Assembly: GCA_907165275.2 (NCBI GenBank)
Contig: OU015669.1
Location: forward strand, 3,990,501 to 4,054,500
Reading direction: 5' to 3'
DNA: 64,000 nucleotides
From: Zygaena filipendulae
Lineage: Eukaryota; Arthropoda; Insecta; Lepidoptera; Zygaenidae
Below are positions 1 through 12,200 of this stretch, in pieces. The translations under genes and the position numbers were made by a program. The first letter of the stretch is position 1; every line of letters begins with the position of its first letter. A model generated the notes under the pieces. It searched no databases and was not told where the DNA came from. It worked only from the letters and a program-made list of their open reading frames with translations.

Positions 1-681
1 ATAGAATAGTTATTATGTTCTGGATTAACACATAAAATATCCAGGTACAAGCAGTCCTGAGGCAATCCCGAAATTCCTGCAATAAAAACCGCCAGAACAA
101 CAATCAATCCATCCGCCAGATAAAAAAAAATCCCCACACTAGTAAAACGATCAGTAAGAGATCGAGAAACAGAAAATTTTCCCTTGTTAGATACAACAAG
201 TCTTGAAATAGTCCCTTTTATCTACTTAAGAAATATATGGGATTTAATTATAGTAAAATTAATAATATAATACTTACTACGTAAAATTATGTTCTATTCA
301 TATTACAGCCCCCCTAGCCAAGTTCACAACCTATGATCGTTAACGCTGAAGTAACGCAGTAACGCAGTATTCTAGACCACGACTAGCTTAGGGAATATAG
401 GTATCTACCCATTTTTTACCATTTTTGACTACTATCGGACAATTCCGACTGAATCATATTTGAATATAGTAGCTTGAAGAGTAAGATTTCCCTCGAGGAT
501 AATGACTACGGCTACGTGACGACTCCTAAGCCCCCCCCCCCCCTGTGACCATTTGACCACGGGTGATACCTATCTTGAATACCGCCTCCCCCTGAATCGG
601 ACACGCTCACATACTCACGTAGTATGGGTATGTTCCCTTAGTTGATTCGAGTACAACAAATTGTTTTATGTTTTCCTTTAG
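1..681. other. Gustatory-receptor intron or upstream DNA, no exon recognised
   Basis: No coding exon was recognised here. The stretch ends in a pyrimidine-rich acceptor directly before the receptor exon at 682, so at least its right part should be intron. A run of 13 C lies at 531-543. Positions about 305-375 resemble one end of the short inverted-repeat element that is complete at 62231-62437 (shared core around GTTAACG). Confidence 0.5.
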
Positions 682-870
682 TTGCTGGCGACTATGGTGA
701 CCTACTTAGTGGTGCTACTGCAGTTCCAAATAAGCATACCAGATGAAGTACAAGACCAAACCGGAGATGAAGACGATTCTGTAACCAATGCCACAGCGTT
801 CGTCACAGAACCAATAACAACTGTCACTACCATCATGACTACACTTGCTAAAAAGAAAAAGAAGAATTAA
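682..870 (+). CDS. Gustatory receptor, terminal exon (partial gene)
   Basis: The exon opens right after a TTTCCTTTTAG acceptor and encodes 62 residues plus a TAA stop. It begins LLATMVTYLVVLLQFQIS, which carries the TY-(x)n-QF signature of transmembrane segment 7 at the C-terminus of insect gustatory receptors. Such receptors are seven-helix ligand-gated cation channels of chemosensory neurons, with the N-terminus inside the cell. The remaining residues form an acidic and Thr-rich tail ending in a run of lysines; a tail of this length after TM7 is longer than in many family members. Wording around the motif (VTYLVVLLQFQIS) suggests the sugar-receptor branch, but that is inference from a few residues. 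Earlier exons lie to the left of the window or were not recognised. Confidence 0.62.
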   Translation: MLATMVTYLVVLLQFQISIPDEVQDQTGDEDDSVTNATAFVTEPITTVTTIMTTLAKKKKKN

Positions 871-932
871 AAAACCAACTTGGTCTGTTCAAAAGAAAAG
901 GTGAATTTTAAATTTTTTTGAAAAGTATTTAT

Positions 933-1640
933 TTATTCATCAATATCCATTTTGTCCCCTTCAAAGTAATCCCCCTCAGATATAATTCACTTATGCCAGC
1001 GCTTAGCTTCCAATCCTCGAAGCACTTCTGAAATGCGCTTTTCGGTATGGCCATTAGCTCGTCCTTCGATTCTGACTTTACCTCATCAATTGTGGCAAAA
1101 CGCTTATCGTTTGAGTCGTATTGTTTCATGCAAACGTTGCATAACTTCCTTGTAGTATTCCTTACTACCCGTACGACCTGTTGGCTAGAACTCATGATGC
1201 ACCACTCCATTGTAATCGAAGAAAACAGTAAGCAAAACCTTCACATTTGATCGAACTTGGCATGCTTTTTTTGGGCATGGCTCATCTAGCCGCTTCCATT
1301 GGGATGATTGGGCATTGGTTTCAACGTCATAACCATATACCCACGTTTGGTCACTAGTTATGACCGTTTTGAATAAACTTGGATCGTCGCGTCGTTGACG
1401 TCATTCAACAACTCTTGAGTGATACTAATGCGACGTTGCTTCACGCCTAAAACATTCGAGAAAATTGCTTGGCGTGAGCCGATTGATATGCCAACATCCT
1501 CTATAACTTACTGTAACTGATTCGACAATTTTCCAAAACAATTTTTTTCACTGTTTCGATGTTTTCTTAGCTTCTTGACGTGGATGCAATCTAATCGTCA
1601 TCAACAACTTCTCAGTCATCTGTAAAGCGCTTGTACCGTT
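933..1640 (-). pseudogene. Decayed mariner-family transposase
   Basis: Reading the minus strand from about 1640 to 933 gives consecutive mariner transposase blocks in shifting frames: KTVITSDQTWVYGYDVE (family form has D-E-T-W-V-Y-G-Y-D around the first catalytic Asp), then SNVKVLLTVFFDYNGVVHHE, then KEYYKEVMQRLHETI, then AIPKSAFQKCFEDWK, and finally GDYFEGDKMDIDE with a stop at 933-935. At least one stop, several frameshifts and a large internal deletion between the MQRLHE block and the IDEVKSESKDEL block remove the part that should hold the second catalytic Asp. The copy cannot be active. It sits just 3' of the gustatory-receptor exon. Confidence 0.8.
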
Positions 1641-2216
1641 TATAAACACTTTAACCGACTTCCCAAAAAGGAGGAGGTTCTCAATTCGACGCTGTGTCGC
1701 TGTTTGTAAGGTTTCCGATTGGTCACAAATCTCACGTAAAGGATATTATGATTTGATTTAAAACTATTATAGGTAAGTACAATAAATAATTATAATAATA
1801 ATATAAAACATCTTTGGTTTTTACTTGTTACCAACATCGTAATTTATCTCCTACTACCTACTTACTTTCACAAATTAACTAGATTTATGTCCTACTTTCA
1901 ATTAATTGTGAATGGGGTAGGCACGTAGTGATTATAATTATTATGATCTTTGGGGGTAGGTAGGTAGGTACTTGCTTAATTTTTTTTTCCACTCTAAGCA
2001 GTCAGTCTAAGCAAGAAAAAGAACAAATATATTCCTATACCTATGCTTAAAAATCACTACCTACCTATGTGCTTTTGACCTTATTGACACTTCCAATACA
2101 TCCATAAGTAAGTGATTAAAAACCACGTGTGGACGACGGTCGGTAAATAAAAATTAATTTGCCGCAGGATAGATCAGACTCAAATCATTTTCAAAAGTCA
2201 GTCTTACTCACTCAAG
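1641..2216. other. Intergenic, AT-rich, no gene seen
   Basis: No exon or intact ORF was recognised. A short stretch at about 1660-1695 (around GGAGGAGGTTCTCAATTCGA) recurs near 43605-43630 and is probably the end of a dispersed repeat. Confidence 0.5.
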
Positions 2217-3753
2217 CGATGGGCGATTGTTGAAAAAAAAACAATCGACTGAATCGATGATTCAGCTACTGAGCATTCGATTGTCGATTTAGTAATTCCC
2301 CACCATTATTATTCGAATAACAATCGACGAACTACTAACTACTGACTACTGATTTGTAAGTACTAACTGCGATGCGTGCGTGTCGTGTTGCGTCGATTTT
2401 TTGAACTACTTATTTAGTCGTATAGTAATAACAATCGACGAACTACTAACTACTGAAGTACTGACTAGTGATTACTAAGTTGTAAGTACTAACTGCGGAG
2501 CGGTGTCGGCGGTGTTGCGTCGATTATGCCACTGCGCCATCTTTTGTAACTAAATATTAGTATTTAGTAGTTTCTACTTTGTATTTAGTAGTATAGGTGC
2601 ACGCCAATTAGTAGATACCTAGTTAAAAAATTTTTGACTAACATCAATAATTGCTATCTACTTTTAAGTTTTAATTAGATAACAATTTTGGTTTATTTAC
2701 AAGAATATTAGTTAAAATTTTAAAATAATTATTTCACAGAATCACAAAGCATCAAATATAGATCTAACGCCCTCTTGTGGTGCTGGTGTGAGTTTATATC
2801 TAAATGCACGAAGCTAGCTAGATAGGCACCTACTTGAATAGTTTAAACTTCAGAGTACTGTCTAGATACTATAGGTGGAGTTAGAGTTATACTGGCAGCA
2901 TTATGCCGCCATAAAAGATTCTTACCTAAAAAGTAATGTTGAATTCTAACTACTATTTATGTATTGCATAATGAGCCCTATACTTAACTAGAGTTGGAGA
3001 TTCATAGTTAAAACAGTTAATTTAACTTTTTTTTTCTTATAATAATGTTATTTGAAACGAGGTTTATCGTTAAAAGTTACAAAAGAAATCGTATAAAAAT
3101 TCTAGACATGAAAAACATAATAATAATGGTCGGACCTCAACCTTACGACTTTTTAACACAAACACTGAAATATTTAGTGTTTTAATGTTAAAACGTAGTT
3201 TTTAAAAAGTAATTAAAAAGTGCTTTTAAACAAACTACTTTTTAACACAAATACAAAATATTTTTGTATATACTTTGAATAATTACAACTTTTTTACTTA
3301 TTTTATATTTTACTCTCAAAGAAACTCCTACCGTCGACGAACCAATAAACGAATAGTCATTAGATTATACAACTTAATTTAGACCACTGAATAATCAGTG
3401 CCAACTACCAATCGATAAAGAAGTAATAACTGCAGTCGCAAGTAGTGGCGCATGAATTTATAAACTTTAGTAACTATTGACAGTAACTATATCAGCGCAC
3501 GCCAACTACATTTATGTAACTACTTATTTTAGTAGTCCGTAGACGTACGACTACAAATCGATACTCTTACGAACTACTAAATACTATTCTTTTTACTGAC
3601 TACTTTTTTTTTTACTAACTAGTAGTTAGTAACTACTGAATTAGTAGTTGAAGTAGATACTGAACAATCGACTAATATAGATTATTATCGACTTTTATCG
3701 ACTAAACCGAACAATCGACTAATTCGATAAATTTTAGTAATAATCGCCCATCG
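2217..3753. mobile_element. Non-autonomous DNA element with terminal inverted repeats
   Basis: The left end CGATGGGCGATTGTT and the right end AATAATCGCCCATCG are inverted copies with one mismatch. Inside are many degenerate repeats of AACAATCGAC and of ACTACTAACTACT type, on both sides in inverted sense. No ORF of useful size is present, so any transposase was supplied from elsewhere. A target-site duplication is not obvious, so the superfamily cannot be assigned. Confidence 0.6.
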
Positions 3754-3830
3754 TCTTACCTGTTCTTACCGCCAAAACACTGAATGACGTCTCTAGTCTA
3801 TCAAAATTACGCCATTACACTCCTAAGTTG

Positions 3831-4562
3831 CGTTCCGTGGATTCGCACGAGTGCACTCCAGCGCGCTCTCTCTACCCGTTCCGTGGCTTGGTGAAATTTT
3901 ATTCTGACCTAAGTCCAGTAATCTGACATTCTGACAGCTGTCAAAGCGTAGTGTCACCCGTTCCGTGGCTCAGAGTGCAGCAACCAAATAACCATCTCCG
4001 AAGCAGGTTAATTTTCACTCTGACAGCTATGTATTTAAGAAGTGTGTGAAGTTTGCGCCAAAAACCGAATTCATCGAAAAATAAATCAATCGGAGTTCTT
4101 ACGCACAAAGGAGAAGTGTCGATGTCGTAGTCACAAAAACTTTATAATTGGAATGGAAATTAAATTCTTATTTGCAATGTAAGTTAAGAGAAAACAAATG
4201 GCGCCTGAAATTTCAAATATATTGAGGTTATAAAAACAACTCGATCATCCCGTAGCTTGGTTGCAACTCAAACGAGTGAAATTTAAACCGAACAACTTCG
4301 CACAGGTGTGTGTGTTCCATGGGTTTGGGCATAGTTGTTCGATTAAAATTTAACGAATTTTCCTTTTTTGACGAATTCTGTTTTTGGCCTAAAATTTGAC
4401 ACTTCTTAAACTATACAAAACTTTCAGAGTGAAAATTAACTTGCTTCGGAGATGCACTCTGAGCCACGGAACGGGTGAAACTACGCTGTGATAGCTGTCA
4501 GAGTAAAAATTCACCAAGCCACGGAACGGGTAGAAAGTGCGCTCGAGCGAATCCACGGAACG
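3831..4562. mobile_element. Foldback element with long imperfect inverted repeats
   Basis: The left boundary CGTTCCGTGGATTCGC is the exact reverse complement of GCGAATCCACGGAACG at the right boundary (4547-4562). Complementarity continues inward for over 200 bases on each arm, including CCCGTTCCGTGGC against GCCACGGAACGGG (twice) and TTAATTTTCACTCTGA against TCAGAGTGAAAATTAA. The centre has no ORF. The right boundary is 288 bases before the cdc37 start codon, so the element lies in or next to that gene's promoter. Confidence 0.75.
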
Positions 4563-4849
4563 CGCCTCGAATCCACGGATCGCGCCTTCTCTTCTTTAAT
4601 AATGGCGCGCCTCTTCACTGTCAACTGTCAAGTCACAAGTGTCATTTCTTATCAAATGTCAATGAGTGCCTAATGAGACTCTTCTACTAATTTCTAGAAA
4701 GAGGAAAAATAAATATCATAATTATTGAAAAGTGAACATCACTGGAGATTTCTAAAGTCGTAAATAAGATACCTATCCGCTGCTGATACTAAAATTGGGC
4801 GTAGGTAGTGCGATATTTATTTGCTTACCGTGAACTTATTTTGAAGACA

Positions 4850-7800
4850 ATGGTGGACTACAGCAAGTGGAAAGATATTGAGGTCGGGTTGAAGCTTTTA
4901 GTCTTCCTAATTTAGTAAGTTGTTGTTTTTCGAATATAAACTTGAATGTAATTTTGCAGATATCCGATGATGAAGATGAGACTCACCCTAACATTGACAC
5001 GCCGTCGTTGTTCCGATGGCGGCACCAGGCGCGCGTCGAGCGAATGGAGGAGCGTCGCCGTGAGAAAGAAGAACATGAGCGAAAAAAAAAGGAGAACATA
5101 CAGAAAATTAGCGAAACCAAGAAGAAGATCACCGAATCGGACCCAAGTGATGCTAATTTGGAGTCGCTGAAAAAAGCTCTCGCTGATCTCGAGAAAGAAG
5201 AAAAGGAGCTTCAGAAGAAGGACGACGAATTGAAAAAGAAAGAGAAGAAAACACCATGGAATGTAGACACGATCAGTGAGCCGGGATTCACGAAAACAGT
5301 GATAAACACAAAGCCGCCAAGGCCTAGAGAGGAAAATCTGACCGAAGAGGAAAAAGAAGCCAAAATGAAAAAGTTTATTAGTGAGAATGAAAAGCTGCTA
5401 AAACAGTTTGGCATGTTGAGGAAGTATGATGACTCTCGGCAGTTCCTGCAGCAGCATAGTAATCTGGTCTGTGAGGAAACTGCTAATTACCTTGTCATCT
5501 GGTGCATCAACTTAGAAATGGAAGAGGTATATCATTAATGCAATATTATTGTACTAGGTGTCTAGGCATGAGTATTTTCGTTTTTAAACACAAACCGATA
5601 CAAATCCAATTTCAGATTTTGAAATCCCTTTTTAAAATCGTTTTTTGAAATCATTTTCAGGAAATTTGCCCTATTTTAGTCCCTCTGCTAAGATAATTAT
5701 GCCTAGTTAGAAATAGACAGTGGAAATTTCTTATTGGTTGCTTGCTTAGAAAACTATTTGGGCAAATTGCGTAGATTTTAGATTTGGATTTTGCTATCTG
5801 TTTTTGTTTGCGTGAATTTGGATTTTGGTATGGGTTCATAGTTTTCGTTTGTAATTCATTGGTTTGTTAGGAGGCAGATGTGGATTTCTGAAAACGAATT
5901 TTGTAGTTAGGACATCCGGATATTTGGATATTTCAGATCTCTGAATGAAATCAGTTTTCTGATTCGTTTTTATACACTCATGCCTATATTGTACATTGTA
6001 CAAATATCTATGTATTTATAGTTGACTAGCTGTTTCCCACAGTTTCATCTGTGCTAATTACAGAATTCAGGAATTCTATGATAAAAAGTATCCTTTGTCC
6101 GTTTCTGTACCCATGAAGTGTATGCAACATTTCATGCTGCTGTAGATACGGTATTGATGTTATTGATAACAGTACCCCGAGAGGACTCTTATTTACCTAA
6201 AATAAGTAGAACATTGAGAATTATGTAAACTTCCTGTGGTTTTGTGCTCCCAGTCTGGCGGGTTAAGCATCTCGACCGACGCAGCGGGGACAATGGCTCC
6301 GACCTTTTTTAAAATACCTCTTTCATTCCTTGCTGCTGGCAACTCCCGAAACTGAATAGGCTTCGAGTTGGTCAAATAAGCTGTACTCATAAGCTACCTT
6401 AAGTTTGTAACTCGGTCACAAAGTCATGTATAACTGCTTCTTATGTTATTATTATAGATCTGCTGGTATGGCATAACTCTGTATACTATATGAATATGCA
6501 AATTTTGCCACAAATGCTTCTTCCAATGAACAGTTCAATAGTCTAGTCTATTTCAATCACAAAATATGATTTTAATGTCATTATTATATTTCTAGAAACA
6601 CGACCTGATGGCTCATGTAGCCCACCAAACTATTTGTATGCAGTATATTTTAGAACTGTCAAAACAACTGGATGTGGATCCGCGCGCCTGTGTTAGCTCA
6701 TTCTTCTCTAAGTGAGTTGTTATTTTCACGGTATACAGAGTTTTCAAAAAACTATATCTGGACATGAATAGCAAATAGTCGGATCTCAAAATCCATACCA
6801 TCCAAACAATATTTTAGTATTAAAAAGTAGTTTTGGTCTTGAACACAAACTACAGGGGGTCAATTTTTTAATCACTCGAATTACTATTCGCACATGGAAT
6901 TGCAAGATTCACGCATGAATGCTTAAAAAATTTATGAGGATTAGCACGTGAATTCGCGATTCCGTGCGTGAAAGTAATTCGAGCGATTCAAAAACCGACC
7001 CCCTGGTCAGATGTTGAGATCTGACCATATGCTTTTCATGTCCAGATATTATATAAAAAAAAAAATTGAGTTTCATATTTTCTTTGTGGTTACACAAAAC
7101 ACACAAAGTCACGAAATAATAAAATTCATAACTATTGTGGATTTACAGGATTCAAGTGGCTGAAAAAACGTACAAAGAATCATTTGATGACGAGTTAAAA
7201 CAGTTCAAGGCGAGGATTCAAAAACGCGCAGCTGAAAAGATCCAGGAAGCGATCCGAGAGCAAGAGGAAGAGGAGCGTAAGGCTCGACTTGGACCTGGTG
7301 GGCTGGACCCTGTTGAAGTGTATGAGGAACTGCCTGATGTAAGTTACGGATGGTTACTGACTGACTTGCTCTATATTATGTATATTAGTTGTTAGAATCG
7401 TTATAGAGTGGAGCATTTGCACTATACTCTATAATATAGATATAGTCTATATCAATTCCAAAATAGTACCTCATCATTATTATATTTACACTATTAAATA
7501 ATCATTATTATCGTTTTCTGTAAAGTGATTGAAGTTTTGATTGTATTGTATCTAATCTTTAGGTAACAAAGCCTACTTAATTCACCTAAAAAGTGCTGCT
7601 AAATTCTTGACCCATTCATTGAACGAACTGGACAGATTAATTATTTCTTTATTGCCCCTTTTTTTTCTAGTAATTTTATTTGCTCTGAAAGTGACCTGGT
7701 ATCTTTCCGACATTTGTATTATAGTCGGCAAACTTGTTGAGCCAAAAGTGACGTGAAAGAGGAGAGTTCGCGCATGCGTTGGTTTCGGCGAACTCCACCT

Positions 7801-8186
7801 GCGCACCCTTAGAGATCTAAAAATCGTTTTAGCACAGCCAAGGTCATTGGCTCAAGATATTTGCCGACTACTAATTATTGTGCTGTGCTTATTGTGACTT
7901 AAAAATTATTTTAGTATTAGTATTAATATTTTAGTAAATTCCTTGTGATTTTTTACTACAGGAGCTCAAGAAGTGCTTCGACTCTCAAGACGTGCCGATG
8001 CTCCAGGCGACTATTGCCAAGATGCCAGAAAAGGAGGCCATCTATTACATGAAGCGGTGTGTCGACGCGGGCCTGTGGGTGCCCGGCAAGAGCGACGAGG
8101 AGCCCACCATGAAGGAGAACGCTGGAAAGTCCGCTGACAAAACCGACGCTCCCGCCGCCGCTTCCAGCATCGAGGATGTTGACTGA
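4850..8186 (+). CDS. Cdc37: Hsp90 co-chaperone Cdc37
   Basis: Cdc37 delivers client protein kinases to Hsp90 in the cytosol. Five coding exons were assembled: 4850-4882, 4960-5526, 6596-6711, 7149-7338 and 7962-8186, joining in frame to 376 residues, close to the usual insect length. The N-terminus MVDYSKWKDIEISDDEDE is the diagnostic start of the kinase-binding domain and holds the conserved casein-kinase-2 Ser in the ISDDED context (about residue 13). Residues about 30-110 form a highly charged coiled coil. ETANYLVIW and AHVAHQTICMQYILEL mark the central region that contacts Hsp90; RLGPGGLDPVEVYEELPDELKKCF is the conserved start of the C-terminal helical domain (its motif RLGPGGLDP is clear). 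The tail is acidic and ends EDVD. The second exon carries over half the coding sequence. The ATG at 4850 is chosen because the MVDYS opening is near-invariant. Confidence 0.97.
6022..6150 (-). repeat. Diverged Helitron 3' part in cdc37 intron
   Basis: Begins CTAGCTG and continues with a decayed form of the window's common Helitron repeat (hairpin region, then GATAAAAAGTATCC and TCTGTACCC blocks). It is one of the most diverged copies here. Confidence 0.5.
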
Positions 8187-8245
8187 AATCTTGTTAATTC
8201 ATTTTCTCTAGTTTATTAACCTGTAATTCTAAGAAATGCCATTCA

Positions 8246-8251
8246 AATAAA
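8246..8251 (+). other. Probable polyadenylation signal of cdc37
   Basis: AATAAA lies 60 bases after the cdc37 stop codon. This is the first canonical hexamer downstream; further AATAA-type sequences follow within 60 bases. Confidence 0.5.
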
Positions 8252-8417
8252 ACTTGAGTAAGCTCATCCAACTTAAATGAATAAATTCGTAAAATTTTAT
8301 TTATAATTCTCATTATTATATATATTATACATTAATACTTATTTTTATTTATTTAACAGTAACATTCTATTATACTAACAAAAGCCCTCAGTTCAATTCT
8401 AAAGCGTTAGTTCAGAT

Positions 8418-8649
8418 CAGGCGCGGATCTAAGATTTTGTTGAGGGGACAATTTTGGTTGCACTACAAAAATTTTCTGAGTTGTCATGGAAATGACGTCA
8501 AACAGTATTTAGGGGCTCATATTGAGAGGTATCTGAATTGAGCTCATGTATCTTACGCGATTTGTCGCAAAGATTTTTCTAATGTAAAGTACCTACTATG
8601 GTCTTCAGGGGGGCAATTCCACCCACTGCCCCCCTTAGATCCGCGCCTG
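8418..8649. mobile_element. hAT-type MITE with target-site duplication
   Basis: Perfect 16-base terminal inverted repeats, CAGGCGCGGATCTAAG and CTTAGATCCGCGCCTG, enclose 200 bases without an ORF. The flanks GTTCAGAT (8410-8417) and GTTCAGAC (8650-8657) form an 8-base duplication with one mismatch. CAGG-type ends plus an 8-base duplication fit the hAT superfamily. Confidence 0.8.
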
Positions 8650-9202
8650 GTTCAGACATAATGAATGCCTAGTTCTCAAAATGGAAAGTTAATGGTCTTG
8701 ACTTGGTGAAGAGATTACCCCTACAAACTTCTTGGTTATAATATTTGTATAAAGCAGTGGTTCGCAAACATAGAGGTAATAATATACCTAATATATATAT
8801 AATATACCCGCAAACTCGTCATGCGAAACAGCCAAATACAATTCAAAGAGTTGTTTTTGCTATTGTTGCTTTCGAAAAATTTTTAGGCTTACGTTTCAAA
8901 ACTTAACTCGTCTTTAACAAGGTAAGTTAATAAATAATATTCCATGTCTGCACTAAACATTTCGCGGCAGAGCTGCAGCCAAGAAGTCAAAGAGCCGCGA
9001 TCGCCGACCACTGGTGATGCGAACAGACTCGATATTGCATTTCTACCATATGATTAAAGGTGAACGGTACAGAGACAAAATTGAATAAGTATAATGAAAG
9101 GCGTTTATTGTTTTTAAACTTGTACTTTTTATATAACAAAACTACAATAGGTGTGTGAGAGCGTGTGCGAGGCCGCGGCCGCGAGCGGGGCGCGCGGGCG
9201 CG
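8650..9202. other. Convergent 3' region between cdc37 and CNOT2
   Basis: No coding sequence recognised. cdc37 and CNOT2 face each other here, so this holds both 3' untranslated regions. The last 50 bases are GC-rich because the CNOT2 3' UTR continues in the composition of its last exon. Confidence 0.5.
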
Positions 9203-12200
9203 CTACGCCACCACGTGCGGCGGCAGCTGCGGCCGCCCCTCCAACTTGCTGTAGTCCAAGTGGAATTCTTTCGGCACCTGCGCACACACATACATACGGC
9301 TGCACTCAGAGTCGCTTTAATGATTACTACATTTTTATTATTATTATTGACATTATTATTTAAATTTGACCTATTGTATAAATTGACATTACTTATTCAA
9401 ATTATCTAATCTATAATGAAAAAATATGTTTAATGGAATATGTATTTATCAGTAATAAAAGGCTAATAAAAAAAAATAAAAAAATTAAGTAAAGATTTTA
9501 AAAATAAAACAAGTTTACAAATTCCTAATTTTTCTATGCGTTAACGATTGTACCTACATAGAATGTCAATTTGGCTAGGGGGGATTGTGTAGTATATAGA
9601 GTACGTATTAAATAGCACTCAGCAGCCATGTCAGTGAGTGTATCGTACCTTGCGCCAATTGTGCGCGTCAAAGAAGTAGTATGTGCCCCGCTCGTACGTG
9701 GAGGTCTTCTCGACCATGGGCATGCCAGGCGCCTGCGAGATCCACACCTTCTCTTCCATGTGATACCGCCACTCGCGGTTGTAACTGCAATCGAAATACG
9801 TAAAATATTACTTTCATAATTAGACACGCGCGCATAATAAAGTTTGAACGTCAGACAACGTTAAAGTTTGGACATTATCACCTGAGGACTAATAGGGTAT
9901 TACACCTTTGAAACCTCTTATATTAATCCTGAGATCGTAATGAACCATTATTATTTTAATTTTATAAAATCGAAAAATGTCTTAAAAACTTTTTTATTTA
10001 TGATTTTCAATTTTCGTGCGGAAACGCTAGCCGCCATACTTTTAGCTCGTGACGTCACTCTGTTAGTAAACAATACAACTGCGAAACAGATAAATTATAT
10101 ATATATATATAAACAGATAAATACTGTTCACTTGGTATAGCTAACGATAAACGAACGGCTTCGCAGTATGCAGTATACTAAATTGACGTCATACCTTACA
10201 GTGCTCGCAGTGCATATCGGAACACACCCTAGATTGTTTACTAACGGAATGACGTCACCAATATGGCGAATGACGTTTTAGACGTTAGAAAAACATTAAC
10301 CCGCCAAGCGACTGACGACGACTTTAAAAATTGAATTATAAAACTTACATTACATTTTGATGAATAAATATTGACGTTTCTCATTTGCTTTTTTCTAAAT
10401 TTATCTTATAGGTACAAACATTTTTATATTTTTTCTTACTTGGTGTAAAATACCCTGTTCAATAGGGTATTTTACAATAGGGCATTTTACAATAGGGCTT
10501 ATTGTATATTTGTATGATAGGTACTTCCGCTACTTCCGCAAAGCGCAAAACTAATGCTAATGCTAAGTTGTTGACCCTTTTCACAGAGCATGTAAGAGAT
10601 ATGCGTACGTGCCTATGGGTTGAGATTAGTAACTTGTTTGTTTTTTCTATTGTATTGCGCTGAAATAAATGTATTTCCTTTTTTTTTCTTTCTTTTACGT
10701 CTGTTAAGGTTCTCCCGACATTTATTGTATCAATATCGATACCAGATTTTAAATAATCAGAACTCAAAAAAATAATAATTTATTACTATCTGCTATTTTT
10801 CCAAACTAACCTAACCCAGTAAAAAAACAACTCTATATCCACGTAGTAAGAGTGAAAGTCGCAGTTTTCATGATTCCGATTACATTTTCGCGTTGATACA
10901 CCCAAACCCATAGACAAAGACGGCAACAAGTTAAATGGACCTACAGATTTGTAAAAATTCAAAAAATAATCGTGAAAGTAAGTTTGTTTGTTACGCTTTC
11001 ACAGCTCAACCGATCACCACGAAATGCGTACACGTTGTCAGGGGTACAGAGAAGGACATAGGGTACTTTTTATCCCGGCATTCCCACGGCAACTCCGAAA
11101 TTACCGCGGGTGAACCCGCGGGGAACATCTAGTACTCTATAATAGTAAGGATAAAACTCACAGTTCGGCAGCGGCGGCTATTTGCAGTACATCACCAACA
11201 AAACAGTAGAACAAATAGAATAATAAGTCTTCTTTATATCGACTCAGGCGCACGGGCGCGAGCTTTTCTCTGATCGATGCGTTTATCAAGTATTCGGGAG
11301 GTACGTGGTAGTCTAAGTCTTGAGGTCTGAAAAAATGAAACAATTCAATTTTAAACAAACAATTTTCCTCCGCGTACCGAATACAAGTTGTTCGCAGCGA
11401 TAATGTTACTATTAAAAATAAAATTAGATAATAAATTATAATAAAAATATAATATTATATTAATAATCCTGTAAAATGTAACCGTTTGAAAATGTTATGT
11501 TTTATGTTTTACCTGCAAGGCGTATCGGCCCACGGTCCGGCGAAAGTGAGATAGAGGTTGTCGGGCGAGTTTAGGTTCAATCCTAGTGCGGTTAAGTCTT
11601 GTCCTAGCGCTAGCGACACGAGACTAGGGTCGGACTCCGCCGCGCGTATAAACGTCAACAGTCCCACTATACCGAACTGGTTCGGTATCATCGTTTCCGG
11701 TATGTTCGTTACTTTGCCTACAAATTTACAATTGTTCTCTTTAATAAAACCACGACACGGGCGCCTAACCCACACTAATCAATGGATAGAAAAACGTCCC
11801 ATACATTAAAGCCGCTGCATCGTCACACGTTAACAAAAATTTCGTTTTTGCAGTTGGTTTATTTTTTTATTTTTTTTCATATTTTTTATTTACCCGTTTC
11901 TATTGCGCCACATATGAGCCACTTTAATATATTAGACCATCCTAATCATACACACCATAGTATTCCGTATGTGCTCCTTGACTGACAACTTGGGGAGAGA
12001 AAACATTGCACACGTAAGATAGATTGTAACACACAGCAAATTAATAACTTTTTTTATACTCGAAGAGCATGCAAATATTATAAAATTTTATAAATAGTAT
12101 GGTGTATGTTCAGCACATTGTACTTAAAGTACACGATACCAACAAGTTCTTAAAAATATCTCACATGAAATCATTAAAACCTTTGATCATACACGTGTCT

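Noticed and set aside
10935..11132. 65-codon plus-strand frame
   Set aside because: It is a translation of the Helitron repeat; the same peptide pattern appears in other copies.
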